Of a stretch of DNA of 12,457 bases, positions 1 to 5,365 are shown in pieces. Location: assembly GCA_018383835.1 (NCBI GenBank), contig JAHAWR010000037.1, positions 1 to 12,457 of the forward strand, in the 5' to 3' direction. The stretch is from Candidatus Jordarchaeia archaeon (lineage in GTDB: Archaea; Asgardarchaeota; Jordiarchaeia; Jordiarchaeales; Freyrarchaeaceae). The translations under genes and the position numbers were made by a program. The notes under the pieces were generated by a model. That model saw only the letters and a program-made list of their open reading frames with translations, searched no databases and was not told where the DNA came from. Numbering within the stretch: position 1 is the first letter of the stretch; each line of letters opens with the position of its first letter.

Positions 1-106
1 TGAGTTAAAGGTTTTTCTCGCATATGAAGCTAAGACATTTGGAAAGGAAGAACTAGAGGGTATGGTGAATCTTATTCGTGAATTCTTTGAAGAATCCAAA
101 GAATGA
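1..106 (+). CDS. rpoF: RNA polymerase subunit F (Rpo4/Rpb4), C-terminal end only
   Basis: Reading from base 2, an open frame of 34 codons runs to a TGA at 104-106. The visible peptide (ELKVFLAYEAKTF..., ending REFFEESKE) looks like the C-terminal HRDC-like part of archaeal Rpo4, the small subunit that pairs with Rpo7 to form the RNA polymerase stalk. The assignment rests partly on this weak peptide match and partly on context: in many archaea rpoF lies directly before DUF655 and ksgA. Its stop overlaps the next ATG as ATGA, which implies translational coupling. The rest of the gene is outside the window, so length and start cannot be judged. Confidence 0.72.
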   Translation, partial: ELKVFLAYEAKTFGKEELEGMVNLIREFFEESKE

Positions 107-792
107 AAAAGACACCGTTAAACGAAGTTATCCTTGCGAGGGGTGGGGGAGTGGAAAAGATTCATGCTAAGAAGAAGTATGAAGAATACGTTTATGTGCT
201 GGATTACCTGCCGCAGGGACGGGTTGACGATAGAAGGCCAATACATCAGCGGAAGCCCATTGTTCAAGTTGTTGGAGAAGAATTTTTTACTTTACTCGAG
301 TTGACACCAAAGAAGGGAGTTTCATTCTCTCCTCATGAACGCATTTATATTGGGAAAGGAGAGCGGAGAAAAATAGACCACGTTGAGAGGCGCATTTCCT
401 ACGATGAGTTAACGTCTGTTGCTAAGAGCGAACTCCCAATAGTTGTCGAAAAAATAGTTGAAAAGAACGAGAAGCGCTTTGTCGACTTTTTCAATAACGC
501 ACAGCCTATATCCACTCGCCTGCATCAGCTTAAACTAATACCGGGTGTCGGTGATAAAACCATGTGGCACCTTTTGGAAGAGCGGGAAAAAGAGCCCTTC
601 AGAGACTTCAACGATCTAGCAGAGAGGGGGAAGTTGCATGAACCTAAAAAAGCAATAGTTAACAGGATAATTTCCGAGTTAAAGGGTGAAGACAAGTACC
701 GTCTTTTCACGAGACCTCCATCACCCGAGTCATCAGAAGACCTCCGCCAAGCCAAAAAACCCTCTAAGGTCAAGGGGCCTCCATATGGATAG
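103..792 (+). CDS. DUF655 family protein (OB-like plus helix-hairpin-helix), probable nucleic-acid binder
   Basis: This 229-residue protein matches the archaeal DUF655 family in recalled conserved blocks: YVLDYLPQG (31-39), FTLLELTPKKG (62-72), a VYIGKG-like strand (81-86), RISYDELT (97-104) and FFNNAQPISTRLHQL (129-143). A helix-hairpin-helix motif, LKLIPGVGDKTMWHLL, follows at 143-158; in other proteins such motifs bind DNA or RNA backbones. The last 25 or so residues are polar and Pro/Lys-rich and probably disordered. No enzyme activity is known for the family. The start is the ATG overlapping the rpoF stop by 4 bases, and its end overlaps ksgA by 8 bases. Constant linkage to rpoF and ksgA in archaea suggests a role in transcription, rRNA handling or ribosome assembly, which is inference. 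Confidence 0.92.
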   Translation: MKKTPLNEVILARGGGVEKIHAKKKYEEYVYVLDYLPQGRVDDRRPIHQRKPIVQVVGEEFFTLLELTPKKGVSFSPHERIYIGKGERRKIDHVERRISYDELTSVAKSELPIVVEKIVEKNEKRFVDFFNNAQPISTRLHQLKLIPGVGDKTMWHLLEEREKEPFRDFNDLAERGKLHEPKKAIVNRIISELKGEDKYRLFTRPPSPESSEDLRQAKKPSKVKGPPYG

Positions 793-1615
793 CTGGGAAA
801 TAAGGGCCATCCTAAAAAAGTGTGGGGTGAAGCCCAGTAAGCGTCGAGGACAGAACTTTCTTATAAACCCACAAATAATAAGGCGCGAGGTGGACTACGC
901 CGAAGTTACAGGAAGAGACGTCGTGTTAGAAGTTGGGGCAGGGTTGGGGGGGCTAACACATGCATTAGCTGAACGCGCGAAACTGGTCTACGCCATAGAA
1001 TCCGACGAGAGACTTGCCCTCTTTCTGCGAGACCATTTCTCCACTTTTAAAAACGTCGAAGTGATCCACGCTGACTTTCTCAAAATAGACCCCCCCGCCT
1101 TCAATAAATTAGTCTCGAATCCACCCTACTCCATTTCAGCTCCCCTCATATTCAAAATAGCCCCACTACGCTTTGAGAAAGCTGTGCTAATCTTACAGCT
1201 TGAGTTCGCCCGTCGCCTAGTAGCGTCTCCAGGATCTAGAGAGTACGGTCGTCTCTCTGTGAGTGCTCAAACTTATCTGAACGCTCTAATCTTGGAGGTT
1301 ATTAGCAGAAGAAATTTTTACCCCGCACCCAAAGTCGACTCGGCAATAGTTCTCTTGACGCCTAAGCCAGCCGTGGTTGACGAACCTCTCTTCTCGGAAG
1401 TTTCCCGTTGCTTATTCGCGTCGCCAAATAGAAAAGTTAAATACGGCCTCCATCTTTTATTCGATCGTCTCGGCATCCCGAAGAGTCTCGCTCTGCAGCT
1501 TGCAGAAAAATCACCTCTGTCTGAGAAACGCCCACGACACCTCACACCAGAAGAAGTGAAAGAACTTACCCTTTGGGTGAAAGGGATCCTTCATGAAGGA
1601 AAGAAAGCTGGGTGA
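785..1615 (+). CDS. ksgA: 16S rRNA adenine dimethyltransferase KsgA/Dim1
   Basis: This is a 276-residue SAM-dependent enzyme that dimethylates the two adjacent adenosines near the 3' end of 16S rRNA, a late step in small-subunit maturation. Visible motifs: the N-terminal GQNFL (22-26), motif I LEVGAGLGGLT (48-58), the acidic end of strand 2 (AIESDE, 70-75), catalytic SNPPYSIS (111-118) and FYPAPKVDSA (178-187), then a helical C-terminal domain. Length is normal for archaeal Dim1. I chose the ATG at 785: it gives the expected short N-terminus (DSWEIRAILKKCGVKPSKRRGQNFL). The longer in-frame start at 686 would add 33 residues unlike the family and lie deep inside DUF655. The start overlaps DUF655 by 8 bases and the end overlaps the next gene by 23 bases. 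Confidence 0.96.
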   Translation: MDSWEIRAILKKCGVKPSKRRGQNFLINPQIIRREVDYAEVTGRDVVLEVGAGLGGLTHALAERAKLVYAIESDERLALFLRDHFSTFKNVEVIHADFLKIDPPAFNKLVSNPPYSISAPLIFKIAPLRFEKAVLILQLEFARRLVASPGSREYGRLSVSAQTYLNALILEVISRRNFYPAPKVDSAIVLLTPKPAVVDEPLFSEVSRCLFASPNRKVKYGLHLLFDRLGIPKSLALQLAEKSPLSEKRPRHLTPEEVKELTLWVKGILHEGKKAG

Positions 1616-2186
1616 ATTTTCCCTTCTCGTCTTTGACGAGGTCTACGAGCCAGCTGAGGACTCCTTCCTGCTGGCGGAGAACCTATCTGTCAAGCCAGGA
1701 GACATTGTGCTAGACGTCGGCTCCGGAACAGGCATCATATCGATCTCCGCCATGGTTAAAGGAGCGAGGCATGTAGTCGCAATAGATATATCCCCCCTAG
1801 CCGCGAAAAACACGCTCATAAACGCTGAGAAGAATAAAGGCAAAGGTAAAGTGGACGTAATAGTAGGCGACCTCCTAACCCCCCTTAAATCTGTCCTCCT
1901 CTTTGACCTTATAACGTTCAACCCACCTTACCTCCCCGTTGAGGACGCGGGGGGTTTGGGGTTAGCGTGGAGCGGCGGAAAAACTGGCCGAGAGGTTGTT
2001 GAGCGCTTCATCAGCATGGTCAAAAGGCTTTCACGCTCACCGAAAACTAAATGTCAAATAGTTCTTTCCTCACTCATGCAGCCCAGAAAACTACTAGAGC
2101 AACTTTCCTCTCTTGGCTTCAAATATGTGATAAACGCTAAAAAGCGCTTCTTCTTTGAAGAAATATGCCTCATAACCTTCTACTGA
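1593..2186 (+). CDS. HemK/Mtq2-like N5-glutamine methyltransferase (probable aRF1 methylase)
   Basis: This 197-residue class I methyltransferase carries the hallmarks of the HemK/PrmC/Mtq2 group: VYEPAEDSFLL near the N-terminus (17-27), SAM motif I LDVGSGTG (40-47), the acidic VVAIDIS (61-67) and the catalytic NPPYLP (110-115), which in relatives holds a planar amide nitrogen. It has no N-terminal helical PrmC domain, matching the short archaeal and eukaryotic Mtq2 type, which modifies the glutamine of the GGQ loop of release factor 1 together with the activator Trm112. That target is inferred from the family. The ATG lies 23 bases inside ksgA, so the two are almost surely co-translated. It closes the first transcription unit. 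Confidence 0.88.
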   Translation: MKERKLGEFSLLVFDEVYEPAEDSFLLAENLSVKPGDIVLDVGSGTGIISISAMVKGARHVVAIDISPLAAKNTLINAEKNKGKGKVDVIVGDLLTPLKSVLLFDLITFNPPYLPVEDAGGLGLAWSGGKTGREVVERFISMVKRLSRSPKTKCQIVLSSLMQPRKLLEQLSSLGFKYVINAKKRFFFEEICLITFY

Positions 2187-2191
2187 TCATG

Positions 2192-2196
2192 TTTTT
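2192..2196 (+). terminator. Short T-run after the first operon
   Basis: A run of five T (gtttttctgg) begins 6 bases after the TGA of the HemK-like gene. Archaeal RNA polymerase stops at oligo-T tracts without a hairpin, so this may end the rpoF-ksgA transcript. The run is short and read-through into the GTPase gene is possible. Confidence 0.35.
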
Positions 2197-2212
2197 CTGG
2201 TCTTTCACATCA

Positions 2213-2220
2213 TTTATTAA
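2213..2220 (+). promoter_or_regulatory. TATA-like box ahead of the DRG-type GTPase
   Basis: The sequence tttattaa, within catttattaattagg, is the only AT-rich TATA-like element in the 61-base gap. A start about 26 bases downstream would fall near 2240, leaving a very short leader. That would clip the Shine-Dalgarno at 2236-2242, so either transcription starts a little earlier or the ribosome site serves read-through mRNA. Confidence 0.4.
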
Positions 2221-2235
2221 TTAGGGGCTGCAGTC

Positions 2236-2242
2236 GGAGGAG
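2236..2242 (+). promoter_or_regulatory. Strong Shine-Dalgarno fixing a GTG start
   Basis: GGAGGAG sits 5 bases before the GTG at 2248. It closely matches the archaeal anti-SD (GGAGGTGAT type) and decides the GTG start of the GTPase gene. Confidence 0.7.
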
Positions 2243-2247
2243 TTTTC

Positions 2248-3408
2248 GTGCCTGTGAACTTGGGTGCAGAAGCTCAGGTTGCTTTGAAGAAGCTAGAGGA
2301 AGCGAAGACGAAGGAAGAACAGATTCAAGCTATAGAAGAACTTCTCGCGAAGATGAGCAAGCATAAAGGCACTGAGAAACTAGAGCGGCAACTTAAGAAG
2401 CGCCTCGCTAGGCTCAGAGAGGAGGTTGAAAGGGAAAAGGCTCGCAGAGCTAAAAGCGCTCCCTCCTTTAATATTAAAAAGGAGGGTGGTGGCCAAGTGG
2501 TTCTAGTGGGGTTGACGAATAGTGGGAAAAGCCTTCTACTGAACCGCCTTACAGGCGCAGACGCTAAAGTTGGCGACTACCCCTTCACGACTACGTTTCC
2601 CGAGGTTGGAATCCTTGACTTCGGTGGTGCAATGATACAGATAGTAGAGTCACCACCCCTTTTCGACGGGTGTGCTGAGAGCGCCAATGGGCCTAGACTC
2701 TTCTCATTGATCAGGAACGCTGATGTTGTTGCCTTGGTCGTGGATCTAAGCATAGCCCCCCTCCCCCAAATTTCCACACTACTTAAAGAGCTCGAGAAGC
2801 AGAAAATCTACCTAAACAAGCAGCGTCCAAACATCCAAATTAGGAAGACGGGCGAAGGCGGGATCCAATTAATAGGTTCCTCCCTCTTCAAAGGTGACAC
2901 GAAAGAACTACTGGCCTTCTTGGCTTCTAGGCGGATAGTCAATGCCGTGGTTCATATAAAAGAGCCCGTAACTATCGAAGACATAAAGTTAGCGATGGAC
3001 GAGTCCGCGTCCTTTAAGCCTGCATTGATCATCGCTAGCAAAGGAGACGTCCCAGGAAGCGCTAGGAACTTTAAAGTGCTGAGGGAATGTTATGACTCAA
3101 GATTTCCGATATATCCAGTGTCCTCTCTCACTTGTAAAGGACTAGACGAGCTAAGTAACGCCCTCTTTTCCTCTCTAAACATAATACGTGTTTATACCAA
3201 GGAGCCTGGAGGCTTAATGTCTGATAAGCCTATAGTACTGAAGAAGGGCGCAACAGTTCGTGATGTCATTAAGCGCATACGCCCCTCTATGCTCAAAAAC
3301 TTCAATTACGCTAAAGTCTACGGTCCATCAGCCAAATACGATGGTGAAAAAGTAGGCTTAGACCACGTCCTAATGGACGGTGACATTATTCAGATCCACG
3401 TTTCGTAA
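2248..3408 (+). CDS. DRG/OBG-type GTPase with C-terminal TGS domain
   Basis: This 386-residue protein has the DRG (Rbg) layout: a charged helical N-terminus (about 10-70, probably coiled coil), a G domain, a DRG-type insertion and a TGS domain (about 312-386, ending in LMDGDIIQIHVS). G1 is GLTNSGKS (88-95) and G2 is the threonine cluster in YPFTTTFPEVG (111-121). The insertion keeps the DRG signature YLNKQRPNIQIRK...GGIQLIG (188-210). The G4 position reads SKGD (264-267) and G5 is about SSL (292-294). The G3 position, usually DxPG, reads ESPPLFDG (134-141), so the canonical Asp and Gly are missing. DRG proteins associate with ribosomes and act in translation. The start is GTG with a strong Shine-Dalgarno. 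It is followed after 15 bases by the TrmJ-like gene. Confidence 0.9.
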   Translation: MPVNLGAEAQVALKKLEEAKTKEEQIQAIEELLAKMSKHKGTEKLERQLKKRLARLREEVEREKARRAKSAPSFNIKKEGGGQVVLVGLTNSGKSLLLNRLTGADAKVGDYPFTTTFPEVGILDFGGAMIQIVESPPLFDGCAESANGPRLFSLIRNADVVALVVDLSIAPLPQISTLLKELEKQKIYLNKQRPNIQIRKTGEGGIQLIGSSLFKGDTKELLAFLASRRIVNAVVHIKEPVTIEDIKLAMDESASFKPALIIASKGDVPGSARNFKVLRECYDSRFPIYPVSSLTCKGLDELSNALFSSLNIIRVYTKEPGGLMSDKPIVLKKGATVRDVIKRIRPSMLKNFNYAKVYGPSAKYDGEKVGLDHVLMDGDIIQIHVS

Positions 3409-3423
3409 TCGGGATGAGTATCA

Positions 3424-4146
3424 TTGTGCGAAGTAATAGTTGTTCTCGTTGAGCCCGAGCACCCAGGTAACGTTGGGGCAACGGCTAGGCTGATCAAGAA
3501 TTTTATGGGCAAGCTTGTCATAGTAAACCCGAAGTTCACATCGTTGGATGAAGCTTACGCGCGGGCTAAGCACGGAAGAGATGTCCTCGAAAACGCCCGC
3601 ATAGTGGGCAGTCTTGAAGAAGCCCTATCTAACGTGGACTGTGTTGTAGCGACTACAGCCAAACTTGGGGATCAGTACCATGTCTTCAGAACAGCTATCA
3701 CACCCCAAGTATTCGCTGAAAGCCTAAAAAATGTTAGGGGACGAGTAGCCATATTGTTCGGAAGGGAAAGCATTGGACTGACAAATGAAGAGCTGAAACT
3801 GGCGGACATCGTCGTCACAATTCCAACCTCAAGCACTTATCCGACACTTAACCTATCCCATGCTGTAGCCATAATACTCTACGAATTATTTAAAAACATG
3901 CAAGCCAGCAGCAGGAGAATCAAATTTAGAACAGCCGGCAGAGTGGAGCGGGAGCAAGCTCTCAAATTCTTCAGAGAAATCATCCAGATGCTCGGATACA
4001 AGCCGGAAAAAATTCCATTGGTGGAGAAAGCCTTCAGGAACATAATTTCTCGAGCTTGGATAAGCGGAAGAGAAATCCACACTCTCCTAGGAGTACTAAG
4101 AAAGATCAGGGATCAGCTCACCAGTCAACGACAGGCACAAAGGTGA
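3424..4146 (+). CDS. trmJ: TrmJ-like SPOUT tRNA 2'-O-methyltransferase
   Basis: This 240-residue protein belongs to the SpoU/TrmH branch of the knotted SPOUT methyltransferases. The three motifs are visible: motif 1 EPEHPGNVGATAR (10-22) with the Asn and Arg used in catalysis, motif 2 ILFGRESIGLTNEE (110-123) and motif 3 LNLSHAVAIILYEL (142-155), the last two forming the SAM knot. The C-terminal helical extension (about 165-235) is as in TrmJ. Archaeal TrmJ methylates the ribose of C32 in tRNA; a different nucleotide target cannot be excluded. The start appears to be TTG at 3424: an in-frame TGA lies 9 bases upstream and no ATG or GTG follows before the conserved N-terminus. The stop TGA lies inside the Shine-Dalgarno of the next gene. 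Confidence 0.9.
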   Translation: MCEVIVVLVEPEHPGNVGATARLIKNFMGKLVIVNPKFTSLDEAYARAKHGRDVLENARIVGSLEEALSNVDCVVATTAKLGDQYHVFRTAITPQVFAESLKNVRGRVAILFGRESIGLTNEELKLADIVVTIPTSSTYPTLNLSHAVAIILYELFKNMQASSRRIKFRTAGRVEREQALKFFREIIQMLGYKPEKIPLVEKAFRNIISRAWISGREIHTLLGVLRKIRDQLTSQRQAQR

Positions 4147-4147
4147 T
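4141..4147 (+). promoter_or_regulatory. Shine-Dalgarno deciding the Trm14-like start
   Basis: AGGTGAT overlaps the trmJ stop codon and lies 4 bases before the ATG at 4152. It is a seven-base match to the archaeal anti-SD. It rules out the longer frame beginning at 4056 inside trmJ and points to coupled translation. Confidence 0.75.
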
Positions 4148-4151
4148 CCGG

Positions 4152-5324
4152 ATGACTACCATATTTGCGACTACGTCTTCAGGGATCGAGGATCTCGCCG
4201 CTAAAGAAATACAGGAAATACTCGGCAAAAAAGTGTACATAGACGGTCCTGGAAGAATAACTTTCAACGTTAACAAACTGGAGGAAGCCGTAAGAGTACT
4301 TTACCTCGCACGCCTAGTTAAACGTGTTATGCTTAAATTGGCTGCAGTCAGCCTCGACGGTACGCAAAACGACCTAAAAAAGATGTACGACGCCGTGAAC
4401 TCATCGGATCTTTCCTCCTTCCTAACCAGCAAAGATTCCTTCGCTGTGAGAAGTAAGAGAGTGGGGAAGCACGAATACACCTCAATAGATGTATCCCGCG
4501 TCACTGGGCAAGCAGTAATAGACCGCATAATCAAAGAAAAGGGCTACCGCCAAAAAGTCGACTTAGACAAGCCGGACGTAATCTTCAGAAGCTATGTACT
4601 CTACGACTGCTTCTACTTTGCCCTCGACCTAACAGGCGATACCTCCCTAGAGAGAAGAGGCTACAGAACAGAAGTACATCTTCACCCTGCTTCCCTAAGC
4701 CCTATCTTGGCGGCGTGCATGTTGAGGCTCACCGGGTGGAATGGAACACAAGTCCTCCTAGATCCCATGTGCGGCTTAGGAACCATATGCATAGAAGCCG
4801 CATGCATGGCCAGAAAGATTCCGGCAGCTTACCTAAGAAAAAGTAGCCTCCAAGTCGTGAAACGCCCTCCCTCACCCAGCCTAAACCTCGAGCATGTCTT
4901 CAACGAGCTAGACACTAAAATAGAATGGCATCGGAAACCATTCATAATCGGAAGCGACATCAAAGAAAAGTACATACGAGGCGCAAGGAAACACGCAGAA
5001 AAAATTATAGTACATGACACCATAAACTTTAACGTAAAAAAACTCGAAGACTATATAATAGACCAGCAGGGTAGCATCGACCTCATAGTATCAAACCCTC
5101 CCTACGGGCTCAGAGTCGGTCACCCCAAAAAAGTAGAAGCAGTATATCACACGCTTTTCAAGGTCGCCCACCACCTTCTAACAGACAACGGAAAACTATG
5201 TATAATTACACCACATACAAAACTTGTCGAGACACTCTCAGAAAAAGAAAACTTACCTGTAAAACACGAAAGATGGGTCAAGTACGGCAACTTAAACGTC
5301 AAAATATTTATGTGCGAAAAATAA
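4152..5324 (+). CDS. trm14: THUMP-domain RNA guanine-N2 methyltransferase, Trm14-like
   Basis: This 390-residue protein has an N-terminal THUMP-containing region (about 1-165, starting TTIFATTSSGIEDLAAKEI) that binds RNA. A Rossmann methyltransferase domain follows, with motif I LLDPMCGLGTICIEAA (202-217) and catalytic SNPPYGLRVG (314-323). The linker LDLTGDTSLERRGYR (158-172) followed by HPASLSPILAACML is typical of the COG0116 group (bacterial RlmL N-half, archaeal Trm14). The Trm-G10 group (COG1041) lacks it. Trm14 makes m2G at position 6 of tRNA, so that is the likely product; an rRNA target remains possible. It ends the second + strand unit and faces the fusion gene tail to tail, 37 bases away. 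Confidence 0.88.
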   Translation: MTTIFATTSSGIEDLAAKEIQEILGKKVYIDGPGRITFNVNKLEEAVRVLYLARLVKRVMLKLAAVSLDGTQNDLKKMYDAVNSSDLSSFLTSKDSFAVRSKRVGKHEYTSIDVSRVTGQAVIDRIIKEKGYRQKVDLDKPDVIFRSYVLYDCFYFALDLTGDTSLERRGYRTEVHLHPASLSPILAACMLRLTGWNGTQVLLDPMCGLGTICIEAACMARKIPAAYLRKSSLQVVKRPPSPSLNLEHVFNELDTKIEWHRKPFIIGSDIKEKYIRGARKHAEKIIVHDTINFNVKKLEDYIIDQQGSIDLIVSNPPYGLRVGHPKKVEAVYHTLFKVAHHLLTDNGKLCIITPHTKLVETLSEKENLPVKHERWVKYGNLNVKIFMCEK

Positions 5325-5325
5325 C

Positions 5326-5365
5326 CAAAAATAAAAAATTTTGTTAAGAATGTGAGCATTCTTAA
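5326..5365 (-). terminator. Hairpin plus T-rich tract, intrinsic-type terminator of the fusion gene
   Basis: A perfect 9-bp inverted repeat, ttaagaatg at 5344-5352 and cattcttaa at 5357-5365, encloses a 4-base loop. Read on the minus strand, the stem is followed by caaaattttttattttt (5343-5327). This is the layout of a bacterial rho-independent terminator. The right arm contains the TAA stop of the fusion gene (5362-5364). On the + strand, the trm14 transcript would meet the hairpin without a following U-run. Confidence 0.65.

Noticed and set aside
686..784. Longer ksgA start
   Set aside because: The extra 33 residues are not family-like and lie wholly inside DUF655; the ATG at 785 gives the conserved N-terminus.
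4056..4151. Longer Trm14-like start
   Set aside because: It lies within trmJ and the strong AGGTGAT at 4141 places the start at 4152.
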